From the NCBI GenBank assembly GCA_963921935.1, contig OY998180.1, positions 113,900,183 through 113,964,182 on the forward strand: a stretch of DNA of 64,000 nucleotides. Reading direction: 5' to 3'. The position numbers were made by a program, and so were the translations under genes. Positions 20,400 to 31,539 of this stretch are shown here, piece by piece. The notes below the pieces were generated by a model. It did no database searches. It was given only the letters and a program-made list of their open reading frames with translations, and had not been told where the DNA came from. The stretch is from Galeruca laticollis. Its lineage: Eukaryota > Arthropoda > Insecta > Coleoptera > Chrysomelidae. Positions within the stretch are counted from its first letter, which is position 1, and each line of letters opens with the position of its first letter.

Positions 20400-20582
20400 T
20401 GCTAGCCCCTAGAATGGTTGTTCTCCCTCTCGCGTTAGCCCAACTACTGTTGATCCGCCACCGGGGGTTGGTTACCCGATCTTGAAAATCCAGAGATGGT
20501 TACCAGGGTCCACCGACGTAGAGGTGCGAGTAGGAATTGGTAGGAGAGGCTATAAGAGTCGCGTCACCACCCTTTAGACCCC
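20400..20582 (-). ncRNA. R4-like 5' end, HDV-like ribozyme candidate
   Basis: At the 5' end of D1, GGGTCTA (plus strand 20575-20581) is complementary to TGGACCC (plus strand 20506-20512). About 50 nt further in lies GGTGGCGGA (20454-20462), which resembles the J4/2 catalytic-C region of HDV ribozymes. HDV-like ribozymes at the 5' end are established for R2 elements. P2 and P4 were not resolved. Confidence 0.4.
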
Positions 20583-20583
20583 G

Positions 20584-20667
<84 letters not shown>

Positions 20668-20669
20668 TA
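20584..20669. repeat. (TTA)n microsatellite
   Basis: About 28 TTA units between the 5' end of D1 and the 3' end of D2. Confidence 0.97.
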
Positions 20670-21470
20670 TCATTTTCCTTTTTGTGTCACCGGATTTACA
20701 CCCGGTGTGTTTCAACGACAGTCGGCCTCAACAGCAAGACTTTCGTTGGGTGTCACTATTCTAGAAATGACCTAACAATGTTTGTCGCATCTAGGATTAC
20801 AGATTTTTGCATTAATCGGTAGGTTGACTCAGGAATATCAATGTCTTTGAGGGAAGTACTTAGTTTCTTGGGAATTAGCCCCATGCAGGATAAAACAACT
20901 GGAATGATCTTGACTTCTTTAAGATTCCACAATTCTTTTATTTCAGTCCTTAGCTCGGCGTATTTGCTTAGTTTTTCATTGTATTTGCTTTCTGTGTTAG
21001 AATTATTTGGGATCGATATGTCAATAAGCAGAGCTTGCTTGGATTGTTTATTAATGACTGTGATGTCCGGCCTGTTGTGTCGTACTGTTACGTCCGTCAT
21101 GATAGTTTTATCCCAGTAGATCTTAACATACTGATTTTCGATAACTGGAGGGGGCTTATATTTGTAATATGGCTCGTTGTTTTGTGGATCAAGGTTAAGT
21201 TTTTTCAGTACTTCTAGGTATACTATGAGGAACATTTCGTGTATTAAAGGGCGTAAAGTTTTCCATGCTTAGGTTTAAAGGTGTATAACCCGTATCTGTT
21301 TTCACTATGGCTTTATGAAGTTGACTATTTTGGTGGCAGAAAAAACTCCTCAAGCCTGCTGAGTGCAAGCTTCCACAACATCTTTTATTCCTCTACCTCC
21401 TTTTTCTCTAGGTAAATTTACCCTTTCGACGGACGCTTTTGGATGGTGTTTTCTATGTTTTGTTAGCTCG

Positions 21471-21471
<1 letters not shown>
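20670..21471 (-). mobile_element. R4/Dong-like LINE D2, 3' fragment
   Basis: An 0.8-kb 5'-truncated R4-like copy between two (TTA)n tracts. The coding part at 21235-20756 (159 residues) is the REL endonuclease: YYKYKPPPVIENQYVKIYWD, VRHNRPDITVINKQSKQALL with the catalytic R-PD and a following DISIP, then KYAELRTEIKELW and VVLSCMGLIPKKLS. To its right (21240-21470) a decayed linker is still readable at nucleotide level. The zinc motif is lost in a frameshifted stretch. Confidence 0.85.

Positions 21472-21505
<34 letters not shown>
21472..21505. repeat. (TTA)n microsatellite
   Basis: TTA run separating D2 from D3. Confidence 0.95.
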
Positions 21506-22088
21506 GGATCGTTACACAGTAAATTACTGGTTTCGTATAATGACCAGGTGTCCTCTCGACACCTCAGGTTAAGTAGTACTCAAAGTACTTTTCTTAAAAT
21601 ATGTGCTGTGCCATTCAATGCTATTCTTTGGATCAGTTCTACATTTAGTGTCGTTGGGATTTTCTTCGTGAGATTGAAGAAGTTACTCGTCACAGTCCCC
21701 AATGCTTCGACTACTACCGGTATTATTTCCGCCTTGAGATGCCACATTCGATTAATTTCGATGGACAGGTCTTTCTATTTCAAAAGTTTTTCGGCCTCTT
21801 TGTGGACAACATTGTTATCACAAGGTACAGCCTCATTTATTATTAAACATGTTTTAGTTTCTTGATTTTTTATAATGATATCAGTTTCATTTGCTGGTGT
21901 GTGTCTGTCTATGTGAACCTGTTGGTCATATAGTATTGTTATGTGCTCCTTGTTAACAACGTCTGGAGGTTGGTGTTTATACCAGTTTTCCACGCCCTCA
22001 AGTTGATCAGTTTCCAGTGTATGTATCGGCAAATGTTGTTATGTCTTTCGATATACTCTTTTTTGGCCAATTCACGGCAGCATCCCAC
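21506..22088 (-). mobile_element. R4-like LINE D3 (divergent family), 3' fragment
   Basis: A separate, more divergent R4-like lineage. The 85-residue frame 22032-21775 reads ENWYKHQPPDVVNKEHITIL, then ETDIIIKNQETKTCLIINEA; PD is replaced by TD in the nuclease signature. A further C-terminal segment is readable below it in another frame (PVVVEALGTVTSNFFNLT and ALNGTAHILRKVL). It lies between (TTA)n tracts at 21472-21505 and 22089-22122. No RT part is left. Confidence 0.78.
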
Positions 22089-22122
22089 TTATTATTATTA
22101 TTACTATTATTATTATTATTTT
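22089..22122. repeat. (TTA)n microsatellite
   Basis: TTA run with one TTACTA interruption, between D3 and D4. Confidence 0.93.
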
Positions 22123-22578
22123 TTAATCACGTTAAACGGATATCTTTGACTGTTGAACCGGCAAGTTTTATATTGCAAGGTTCACAATGCTATATCTATT
22201 CGTTATTTAACACTCTTCGCAGTATATTACAGATGCTTAAGATGACGGCTTTCTGGAGTTCGGAGAAGAGTTCTTTTTTTACTCCGAGGCTGTCAAGATA
22301 TGTCTGCAATCCTTTTGGTATTTCCCCTGTTGCTCCGATAATGATTGGGATAGTTTTAACTTTTGTGGCCTGCCAGGTTTACTTCAGATCTTCACATAGT
22401 GGTTGGTATTTTTCGTTTTTTTCTGTTTCGTTTTTTGAGATGTTAGCAGGAGCTGGGACAGCAATGTCAATTAGTACAATTTCTTTGTTTGTTTTACTGT
22501 ACATGAGAATGTATGGCCTATTATGTTGAACTTCTTTGTCGGTTTGAACTTCTCTGTCCCAGTAGACTAAGTAGTCTA
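22122..22578 (-). mobile_element. R4/Dong-like LINE D4, 3' fragment
   Basis: A 0.45-kb relic close to D1. On the minus strand it encodes VYWDREVQTDKEVQHNRPYI, EIVLIDIAVPAPANIS, IPIIIGATGEIPKGLQ and LQKAVILSICNILRRVL. An in-frame TAA follows CEDLK where D1 has CEDLKETW, and the PD of the nuclease is PY. It is inactive. It ends at the long (TTA)n. Confidence 0.8.
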
Positions 22579-22704
<126 letters not shown>

Positions 22705-23396
22705 TTCATGTATTAGTCTCAGAGTTGTTAAACATCTGGTTCAAGAAGTAAGGGGCCCAAGCAAACCTTACTCAAATTCCTGATTAGGCATGTTCAGGAC
22801 TGTTCGTACGATGCGACACGTTTCGAGGATAACATTCTTCTGCATTTTTGGGATCAGTGTGTTTGGGTCGAGCTGCATTTTCAGTATTAATTGTGACAGA
22901 TTTTTGTTGACCAAGCCAGTTGCCGTTATTACAATGGGAACGATTTGTACTGATTTTAATCTATGAATTTCTTTATATTCTATTGATAACGGAATATATT
23001 TTTTTATTTTTTCCTCTTCTGCCTTATTGATGTTGTGGTCATTAGGGTGGGTTATATCTACGAAAATTGCTGTTTTGTCTTTCATATTGTGCAGTACAAG
23101 GTCTGGTTTATTCGCTGTTATTGTTTTGTCTGTATGTATCGAGAGGTCATAATACAGTTTATAAGAATCGTTTTCTAATACCGGTCTTGCTTTATAATCG
23201 TAGTATGGTACCATGTCTTTTTCTGAAAGGAGGTTATACTTTACGGCTAGTGCTTGATGCAGAATGTTCGCTGTAAGGTTGTGCCTATGGATGTATTCTG
23301 TATTCGCGAGACTTGGGCAGCTTGATATTAGGTGATCTATTGTCTCAGACTCTCTATGACACCTCCTGCATCGGTCAACCACATCTAGTTTTTCTA
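22705..23396 (-). mobile_element. R4/Dong-like LINE D5, 3' fragment
   Basis: Contains a clean 204-residue frame (23382-22768): zinc motif RCRRCHRESETIDHLISSC, then LANTEYIHRHNLTANILHQA, YYDYKARPVLENDSYKLYYD, KPDLVLHNMKDKTAIFVDIT (K-PD and D of the REL nuclease), KYIPLSIEYKEI, VIPIVITATGLV-type VPIVITATGLVNKNL and CRIVRTVL. It is the only R4-like copy here with an intact CCHC motif and nuclease in one frame. It is truncated at the zinc motif. Confidence 0.88.
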
Positions 23397-23425
23397 TATT
23401 ATTATTATTATTATTATTATTATTA

Positions 23426-23481
<56 letters not shown>
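23397..23481. repeat. (TTA)n microsatellite
   Basis: About 28 TTA units, one with TTATCA, bordering the 5' end of CR1/L2-like copy C. Confidence 0.97.
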
Positions 23482-23629
23482 TCAGTTGTTGTAGGAATAT
23501 TTTTAACAATCAACTTTTTTTGTTGCCCCTTAATTACCTACATCGACTATAAGGTGTGGACAACTGCACGCAGCAGTGTTTTTAATCTGTATTTTGAATT
23601 GTTGATTTCTGTTTTCTACTATCATTACT

Positions 23630-24649
23630 ATGAGTGGTGATAAATCTGCTGATGATTCACGTGATGTCTGTACTAGATGCAAGAGTACTGCCAAATCTGG
23701 AATTAGATGTATTAAATGCGGGGTGCTGTCGCATCCTGCTTGTTTAAAATTACAGAAGAAATACAAAGTTAAGTACTTTGATAACGATACTTGTATCTGT
23801 TGTGAGGCAGGTGACACGGGCTCAACTGGTAAACCCAAATCATCAGCTCCTTCCGATGCTCAGGACTCATGTACTTCCGTGCCAATTATATCTAAATCTG
23901 AAAGCTCCTATTTTGAAGAAATCATTAAACAGAGAGACATTGTTATCAAGCATAATGAAAATACTATTAATCAAAAGAATATGCTAATTAAACAGCAAGA
24001 GGAAATGATTCGAAATCTACTTGATCATATTACCCTATTAAGTCATAACAAATTAGACGATAGAACGACTTTTGCCGGCTTGGTTAATTCTACTGGATCC
24101 CGTGGTTCCCTCATCAATAAAAAACAACAACCCTCGGTAACTTCATCACCCCCTTCCTCATCTAAGGATGAACCTATTGTTTCAAGCAGGGAAGTTGCAG
24201 GAGCCATACATCAGGTCGAGACTGAGAGGTTATGCCAAAAGTATTATAGCAGTGAGAAAGCTGCTACATCGCATTCTTACAATACCTTTAATGCCAAACC
24301 TACTAATCCTAAACGTAAACAAGCCACTATTCTGGTTGGCAACGGAGCTAAAAGTAATGGATATCCTTTTCAAGCAGCTAAGCCTAGGAATAATGATTTT
24401 AAACACTTTCATGCTACCAACCTGGAGCATAACCTAAATGAAGTTGACTTGAAGAATTACCTTATACAGTTTTCTCCTGGTGTAGAAGTTTTCAAGCTAA
24501 ACCGTTCCGATTCTGCCTCTTACTCGTCTTTCAAGATATCAGTTCCCGCTAGTGAGTGCGATGCTATTCTAGTTAGTGATATTTGGCCCTCGGGGGTTTC
24601 AATCAATAATTTTTTTCCGCCAAGAAAATTTCATAGTAGAAACCAGTGA
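23630..24649 (+). CDS. CR1/L2-like ORF1 with PHD-like finger
   Basis: An intact 339-residue frame. Residues 14-63 hold a PHD-like C4HC3 pattern: CTRCKSTAKSGIRCIKCG, H-P-A-C, then CICC. Residues about 95-145 look like a coiled coil (EEIIKQRDIVIKHNENTINQ, KNMLIKQQEEMIRNLL). A Ser-rich linker and a basic patch (NPKRKQA) follow. The C-terminal 100 residues (LEHNLNEVDLKNYLIQFSPG) look like an RRM-type or nucleic-acid-binding domain found in such ORF1s. It overlaps ORF2 by about 74 bp in the +1 frame. The ORF1 product would bind element RNA. Confidence 0.82.
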   Translation: MSGDKSADDSRDVCTRCKSTAKSGIRCIKCGVLSHPACLKLQKKYKVKYFDNDTCICCEAGDTGSTGKPKSSAPSDAQDSCTSVPIISKSESSYFEEIIKQRDIVIKHNENTINQKNMLIKQQEEMIRNLLDHITLLSHNKLDDRTTFAGLVNSTGSRGSLINKKQQPSVTSSPPSSSKDEPIVSSREVAGAIHQVETERLCQKYYSSEKAATSHSYNTFNAKPTNPKRKQATILVGNGAKSNGYPFQAAKPRNNDFKHFHATNLEHNLNEVDLKNYLIQFSPGVEVFKLNRSDSASYSSFKISVPASECDAILVSDIWPSGVSINNFFPPRKFHSRNQ

Positions 24650-27445
24650 TTGTGAAGTTCCTATTGTACCATATTTTAGTGAAGTATCCTTAGCATGCTC
24701 TGTTTTCCATATTAATGTTCAAAGTATTTCAAATAAAGCCGATGACTTACATGTTTTTCTTGAAGAAACATCAAAGTTTAAAATTTTATGTATATCGGAG
24801 CATTGGCTAAATGTTAATACTTTATCCTTTTTCAAGTTAAAAAACTATAATCTTGTATCTTCATTTTGCCGTGGAGATAAATCTCACGGAGGTGTAGCTA
24901 TTTTTTCACGTTTTGATTTTTACCTTAAATCAGTTGATATTTCTGCATTTTGTCGACCTGTTCACGCAGAGTTTTGTTGTGCTTGCATTCCTGGTGCTAG
25001 TACTTGCATTGTTACGGTTTACCGGTCGTCGTGTGCTGGTAATGTTGATATTTTCAAAGCCCAGAATTATGGTTTGATTGATTTTCTTAATCGTAAATTT
25101 AAAGTTCTTGTCTTTCTTGGCGATTTCAATATTGACCTAAATGGAGATACAGGGCATGCTCGTGACTTGAACAATATTTTTAATTTATACGGCCTGAGGC
25201 ATTACATTGACGTACCAACACGTGTTACGTTCAACACTGGCTCATGTCTGGATAACATTGTTACAAATATTTGCCCTGAGTTGTTTGAAACAGGTGTGTG
25301 CGAACCATTGGTATCTGATCATTTGAGGATTTTCATATCTATTTTAAAGGTTCCCAACTTGGTCTCGGGGAATCAACGGGTGATTCAGGTGTTGAATGAT
25401 GTCACATTGAACAGTTTTGCCCGGGGTTTGGCTGCGGTCGACTGGAATAGTCTTAATGCTGCGTCTATGGATTCTAATCAAATCGCTCAAACATTGTTGG
25501 GCATTCTATGTGTACAAAAAGATATACACATACCTACCAAGTTACACTCTCGTAGACAAACGCGAGCAAGGTGGTTTGGTCGTGAGCTCAAGATGCGCAG
25601 AACAGAAGTGTTTAGATGTAGACGCGCTTTCCAGTCTTCTGGAGGTCTGGAGGATTGGCGTTTGTACTGCAGCATCAGAAAAGTTTGCAAGCAAGAGATT
25701 AGATCCGCCAAAAGGATTTCGTATTCTGAGGCTATTTTGACGTCAGATAAACAGAATAAAATGATAAACCAGGAGAGAGAGAACAATAAATGTCGTAATA
25801 CAGTTTCTGCGTTATCATCTTCGGAATTTAACAGCTTTTTTGGAACATTGCAGAAAAAATTTCTAGCTCTTCGCCGGCAGCAGTTTCTGATCCCCTTAAC
25901 TTTGTCAGTGTTTTACCTAGCCCTTCTGCCTCTTTCTTCTTACCTCCAGTTGTTGAATGTGAGGTTCAAGCTGCTATATTACAGCTGAAAAACTCAACAT
26001 GCACTGATTGTTATGGTCTGAATAGCAGTTTAATAAAGGCTGCTCTTGAACACGTTACTGGTCCTTTAACAGTTTTATTTAATGCTTGCTTGACCGAGGG
26101 TAACTGGCCTGGTGAGCTAAAGATTGCTAAGGTTTTGCCGTTGCATAAAGAAGGCGACTTGAACTGTGCCAATAATTTTAGACCGATTTCCATTGTTCCC
26201 ATTATAACCAAAATTTTTGAAATTATCATCAACCACCGCCTTCTAGAATTTCTTGAGCTTCATTCCATCATTTCTCCTCATCAATTTGGTTTTAGAAAGA
26301 ATGTCTCAACAATCGATGCTCTTGCAAAGGTGATTGGGACCGTGGTCGATGGCCTTGACGAACGTCATGGTACTTCTGCTGTTCTGTGCGATCTTGCCAA
26401 GGCGTTTGACTGCGTGGACCATTCTCTTTTGCTTGCCAAAATGCAGCATTACGGCATTCGTGGTTTACCATTGGTGCTCATTGGCTCTTACCTTGCCGAT
26501 AGAACCCAGTATGTCAGCTTTGATGGGCATGAATCAGTTAATATGCCAATCCGATTTGGAGTTCCACAGGGTTCAGTTTTGGGACCCCCACTGTTTCTAA
26601 TATTTATTAATGACTTGCCGTCAGCCGTTAACGGATGTACTTGTATTTTATATGCTGGCGACACGACGCTACTTTATGATGAAGATGAGTCTGATGAATC
26701 TGAACATCTTTCATTAGCAAAAAATTGGTTTAAAGCTAATAGACTTCAATTGAATGAAAGCAAGGCCGTCAAAATCACTTTCACCTCGGACAAGCTTGCT
26801 CATAAGTCACAACCAGTTAAGCTTCTTGGGTTAACACTTGACTCGAGTCTTACCTGGTCTGCTCAAATTGAAGCCTTGTGCTCTGCGGTGTCTTCACAAA
26901 TTCATGCACTGCGGCAGCTTCGGCATTGCTTGCAAACCAAGGCCCTTCGTACTGTGTATTTTGGCACCATTCACTCACTTCTCACTTACGGCATTAGATT
27001 TTGGGGAAACTCGAGTGGGGCTTATAAAGTTTTCGCTCTTCAGAAATCCGCCGTGAGTATTGTCGGGAATGCTCCTTATGGTTCGCACTGCCTTGCACTG
27101 TTTAGGGGGTGCAGGATTTTACCGGTTCCTTGTCTGTACATTTATGAAACATTAGTATTGGTTCACAAAAATAGATCCAATTATAATTCGCACTATAATA
27201 TTCATACCTACGGCACGAGGAATGCGGTGGATCTTGTGGACCCTTTCTCTAGGCTTAGGACTACCCAGGCGAATAAACTAAATGTTGAGTATTACAATGT
27301 TTTTAATAGTTTTTATAGAGGTCTCGATCTCCAAAATAGGAGTCTTCGTGAATTTTGTAAATTCTCTAAGATGTTTTTATTGGAACATTGTTTTTATTCT
27401 ATCGAAGATTTTTTAAAATTTGCGCCCAGAGACCGCCTTTGTTAA
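24576..27445 (+). pseudogene. CR1/L2-like ORF2, AP endonuclease and RT
   Basis: The first frame (24576-25988) has APE motifs: HINVQSISNK, ISEHWL, SHGGVAIFSR, LGDFNIDLNG, LDNIVTN and VSDHLRIFI. A 1-base loss near 25843, seen against copy A, ends this frame. The RT frame (26090-27445, 451 residues) has NNFRPISIVPIITKIFE, HQFGFRKNVSTIDAL, VLCDLAKAFDCVDHSLLL (motif A), GVPQGSVLGPPLFLIFINDL (motif B), YAGDTTLLYDEDE (motif C with the first Asp changed to Gly at 26657-26659) and LLGLTLDSSLTW. It is catalytically dead unless corrected. Confidence 0.88.
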
Positions 27446-27690
27446 TTTTATTTTTTAGTTGATGTTTTATTACCTTTAACCCAGTTTTAAATTATTGTTA
27501 CTTTTCTTTTATTAATTGTTTCAAATATTGTTTTATTCCTTTCATGATGACTGACTTCAAACATAATACATATGTACATGTTGTCAATAAACGTATATCT
27601 ATATCTATCTATCTATTATTATTCTCCTTCTTCTCACGTTTACACGGATTAAAAGTATGAGGGCTCACGCAAAACTCATACCTTGTTGAC

Positions 27691-28263
27691 TTATTTGATA
27701 ATTTTCCTTACTATCCTACACGTTTCTAATATAGTTGATTTTTGCATTTCTAGTATTGTATGTTGTGGTAAGTTGTGTTTTTTGAATTCATTAAGTAACT
27801 CTGGTGGTATGAGGCCCGTTACTGAAATGACAACTGGGGTTATCTGAACTTTCTCCATCTTCCACATTGCCTTTATTTCTTCTGCTAGTTCAGTGTATTT
27901 CCTAATTTTTTCTGTATATGTTTTCTGTATGTTGTGATCCAGGGGATGAGCGATGTCTATTAGTGTTGTTATTCTATTTATTTTATCTATAATTATTATA
28001 TCTGGTCTATTATTTGTTATTGTTTTATCTGTTACAATTGTTCGGTCCCAGTAAACTTTGAAATTTTGGTTTTCATTCACTGCATCAGGTTTGTACTTAT
28101 AGTAAGGATCTTCTATTGTTTTTATTTGGTATTTTTGAAGTAGATGTTTGTGTAAGATTTTTGCTGTAAGATTGTGTCTATTTAAATACTCTGTTTGAGC
28201 TAGACCGGAGCATCCTGATGTTATGTGTTGAATTGTTTCTGACATTGCTTCACATATTCTTCA
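27691..28263 (-). pseudogene. D6 REL endonuclease
   Basis: A 184-residue frame with SETIQHITSGCSGLAQTEYL, YYKYKPDAVNENQNFKVYWD, RPDIIIIDKINRITTLIDIA (catalytic R-PD and D), KYTELAEEIKAMW and TPVVISVTGLIPPELL. A TGA at 28261-28263 stands where the first zinc-motif Cys is expected (the next codons read RIC). The CX2C part of the zinc finger is therefore lost, while the His and last Cys remain. Confidence 0.85.
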
Positions 28264-28373
28264 TTTGTCATCCTCTATGTTCATGTTGGTTATATACTTT
28301 TGATAATTCTTTGTAGCTATTACCTGATCCTGTATAGCACACATGAATCCTTCTGTTTCTGTATATAGTTCTC

Positions 28374-29996
28374 CTATTTCAAGCCATTCGATAGTTGGTG
28401 TTGCCTACTGACATCATGTTTATATCTCCTGTGTAGTTTTTTACCTTCCCATGTCTGTGTTAGATTTCTCATGAATGTTTTCTTGTCTGTATATTGTGAT
28501 TGGGTATGCGTACTCAGTGGTGTGTATTTTTTGTCTGCTTGCTTGATAGCAACGTGCAGTTGTGAGTGTGCTTCCTTGTTATTGAAGTAGGTTTGTAGAC
28601 TATGTACTTGAATATTGTGTGTAGCTTCTATATTCACCAAACCTCGACCTCCTTGCCCTCTTGGTAGGTATAGTCTCTCGATGGATGAGTTTGGATGTAA
28701 TGATCTATTATTTGTAAGTATTTTCCTTGTTATCCTATCTAGTGCCTGTACGTCTGTTTTAGTCCACTGTATGACTCCGAAGGAATAGGTCAATATAGGT
28801 ACTGCCCAGGTGTTTATTGCTTTGATTTTGTTCTTTGCGTTTAGTTGTGTGTGCCTGATTTTCGTTCGCCTATTTTTTTACTTTTTTTCCATGAGTTCTT
28901 TCATTTCCTTGGTTTTGTGTGTTAGTGTTTCCTTTACTCCCAGGTATTTGTATGTTTCGCCCTCGGTTAATGCAGGGAATGTTATATTATTTATGGGTAG
29001 GTCTATGTTGTTTCTTTCTGTTATTTTCCCTTTTTTCACTATAAGTGACGCACATTTATCTAGTCCGAAATTCATGTTTATGTCTTTAGAGAAGGTTGCA
29101 GTGGTTTCTAATAATGATGATAGCTTGTATTCATCTGGGGCATAAAGCTTTATGTCATCGACGTAGAATATATGTGATAGGTTATAGTCTTTGGTAACCT
29201 TGTATCCGCTGTTGGTTGCTTTCAGTAGGCTGCTTAGTGGGTTCAGTGCTAGGATGAACCACTTCGGGCTCCATGTGTCTCCTTGGAAAATTCCTCCCTT
29301 GATCTGTATGTTGTTTGTTTCTATGTATTTGTTAGGTAGGTTAAGTATTAATTTTGTTTCCCAGTTCTTCATTGTATGTTCAAGGAATGTTATGACAGTT
29401 GGGTCGATTTTGTAGATTTGTAGAATGTGCAGGAGCCATGAATGAGGGATTGAATCGTATGCTATCTGATAGTCTATCCATGCGACTGCGATATTTCTAT
29501 TATTGGTTTCTGCTTGTTTTGTTATTACTCTGTCTATTATAAGTTGTTCCTTACAACCTCTAGCTCCTTTTGTGCAGCCCTTCTGTTCTTCATGTTCTAT
29601 GTTTTTTTCTGTTATGTGTTTTGTTATTTTTTCGGCGATTGTTTTTGTTATTATTTTGTATAAAGTGTTCAGACAAGTGATGGGTCTATAGTTTTTGGGA
29701 TCTTATGTTTTTTCGTTTTTTGGTTTAAGATATGTTATGCCGTGGGATAGTGAGGGGGGTATATCTGCTGGATGGGTTATTACATATTGTATAATTTGTA
29801 GCATTTTCTCGTGTAATGTTGTTAAATGCTTCCAGAAATAGTTGTAAATTTTATCTGGTACTGGGGCCTTCCAGTTCGGCAGTTTCTTAAAGATGACAGC
29901 TAGTTCTTCCTTGGTTATTTCATATGGTTCCATGTGTTCTGCTGTTTTTGTTCTTTCCCTTTCTTCTTCTGTCCATTCATTTCTTTTATGTTGCAC
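28374..29996 (-). pseudogene. D6 reverse transcriptase, frameshifted
   Basis: Segments in several frames: 29996-29703 (NWKAPVPDKIYNYFWKHL), 29700-29373 (EQKGC, then AWIDYQIAYDSIPHSW as motif A, with an A-Y-D core), 29372-28878 (GGIFQGDTWSPKWFILALNP, then LSHIFYVDDIKLYA as motif C, NFGLDKCASLIVKKG, YKYLGVKE), and 28793-28374 (SFGVIQWTKTDVQALDRITR, LPRGQGGRGLVNIEA). The catalytic aspartates survive. At least three indels make it non-functional. Confidence 0.85.
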
Positions 29997-30164
29997 TGGG
30001 TTTGACTATAATTTTTTCCAATATTCTTCTACATCTTCTTTTTTGGGTGGTGTTTTGTTTTCTGTTACTATATTTTGTTGGTCTATTTTTTGGTAGAACA
30101 ATTTTTCGTGCTTTGTAAAGTTTCTGTTATCTTCTTTTCGCTTAAGTGACGTATTGTACCTTTT

Positions 30165-31340
30165 TTAACTTTTACTAGCTGCCATTAGTTTCTGTTTCAA
30201 TAAGTCTATTGTTTCTGTTATTTCTGACGTTATTATGCCTGGTCTTGTTTTTATATTGTATTTTTTATACAGTTTGTTGTGTTTTTGTTTCGGTGTTACT
30301 AGTGAGTTGTTTATTTGTGTTAGGTCACTACGTATACTGCTTATTTTATTTTCTAATCTTTGTTGCCAACGTGGTTTTTCAGTTGAGTTTCTTTTGGTTC
30401 TCTTGGTGTTTGGTTTGTGTTTAGTAATACCCAGACTGTCTGCGATTGATATAGCTGTCACATATGTTATTTCTCTAAGGTCTTCTATATTCTCAATGTT
30501 GTTGACATGTTTTTTAAAGTAGTTGTTGTAGGTTTGCACAACAGTTTTTGTTTTCCAGTTATATTTTAGCTTGGGTATATTTTCTCTTAGGTTGGGATTA
30601 CTTCCCTCAAACAGCAGCTTATTTTTGTTGAATATTTGTTCTATATTAGCATGAATTTCCTTGTTATCTATTTCTGTATTTTCTTCTGTTACTTGACGAT
30701 TCGTTTGTGAATGTGATTGCTTTGTATGATCATCTGTTTTTACTTCGGTTGTTCCTTGGGTAGGTTGTGTGTCTGTATCATTGAGGTTTTATTTTTCTGT
30801 TTCTTGTATATCTGTTTCCTGGACTTCTAATCTTATTTGTTCCTTGATAGTGTTGATTTCTGTTGAAGTTAAATATCCATTTTTCTCTATCGCTCTTTTC
30901 CTGTCAGAGATGTTTTGTTCGGTGAATTCAGAATGAGGATATATTTTCTTAAATTCTTTGAAAAAGTTCTTTCTATGACCCCGTGTTTCGTAGTATGTTG
31001 CTCTAAAAAAGGCTTTGAAAATATCTATATTATTTTGTTTCGTCCATTTTAGCCTTTGTGACTTTCTCTTGGGAGGAACAGATTGCGACTGTCCTAAACC
31101 ATGAGCAGTTAGAGCTTGATCGTTGTCCTTTGTTCCGTTACCTGTGTCGTCAACTGAAGTGGTCGGCTGTGTAATCCCGCGTCGTTCCCGACCTTTACGA
31201 CGCTCGTCCGAGGCTTTGTTTTCTTCTTTGTCGAAAACCAGCTTTTCACACCGTTAGGGGGGTTAGCCCTAAGGGCGGGTGGCTCGGTGCCCGCGGGGTC
31301 GCCGCTCCCCGAGTAATAGATGTCCCCATTACCCCTGCAG
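30165..31340 (-). pseudogene. D6 N-terminal and pre-RT region
   Basis: Decayed coding region. Around 31050-30880 the minus strand reads LKWTKQNNIDIFKAFFRATY and then FFKEFKKIYPHSEFTEQNIS, equivalent to the Myb-like segment of D1. A stop interrupts it near 30788. The 124-residue frame 30539-30165 (VNNIENIEDLREITYVTAIS; EKPRWQQRLENKISSIRSDL) matches the pre-RT region of D1 (NINELHDLVYCAAQTTV; GWEIRLTKKLN). Confidence 0.7.
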
Positions 31341-31504
31341 GTGGTTGATCTCCCTCTCGCGTTTGCCCATCTGCTGTAGATCCGCCACCGGGGGTTGGTT
31401 ACCCGATCTTGAATCTCCAGAGTTGGTTTACCAGGGTCTACCGACGTGGAGGTGCGAGCAGGAATTGATAGGAGAGGCTGTACGAGACACTACCTTTTAG
31501 ACCC
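31341..31504 (-). ncRNA. R4-like 5' end, HDV-like ribozyme candidate
   Basis: In D6 the P1-like strands are GGGTCTA (plus strand 31498-31504) and TAGACCC (plus strand 31434-31440), a perfect 7-bp pair. D1 has one G-U wobble at the same place and the fragment at 7409-7575 a 6-bp variant. A GGTGGCGGAT segment follows, as in D1. Confidence 0.42.

Positions 31505-31505
<1 letters not shown>

Positions 31506-31539
<34 letters not shown>

Larger units (their letters stand above)
16742..20582 (-). mobile_element. R4/Dong-like LINE D1, near full length
   Basis: A 3.8-kb single-ORF LINE with a Myb-like N-terminus, central RT and C-terminal CCHC plus restriction-like endonuclease (REL). The 3' end is at TTCACGTTAGC (16748) and the 5' end at GGGGTCTAAAG, beside the 84-bp (TTA)n at 20584. 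This is the domain order of the R2/R4 group. Dong of Bombyx is known to insert in TAA repeats, which matches both borders here. Two frameshifts and one stop break it. Confidence 0.87.
23482..27618 (+). mobile_element. CR1/L2-like LINE copy C, full length
   Basis: A 4.1-kb plus-strand LINE: short 5' UTR (23482-23629), ORF1 with a PHD-like zinc finger, ORF2 with AP endonuclease and RT, and a 180-bp 3' UTR ending in (ATCT)n with AATAAACG before it. PHD-bearing ORF1s are known in the CR1/L2 group. It lacks RNase H. It is the reference copy for fragments A, B and D. It is inactive: one frameshift in ORF2 and a changed RT active site. Confidence 0.87.
27620..31505 (-). mobile_element. R4/Dong-like LINE D6, full length, decayed
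   Basis: 3.9 kb, bounded by the (ATCT)n/TTATTATT tail of CR1-like copy C on the left and (TTA)n at 31506 on the right. It carries the Myb-like N-terminus, RT and REL endonuclease in order, but in five or more frames. It belongs to another subfamily than D1, AT-richer and more diverged. Confidence 0.85.
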
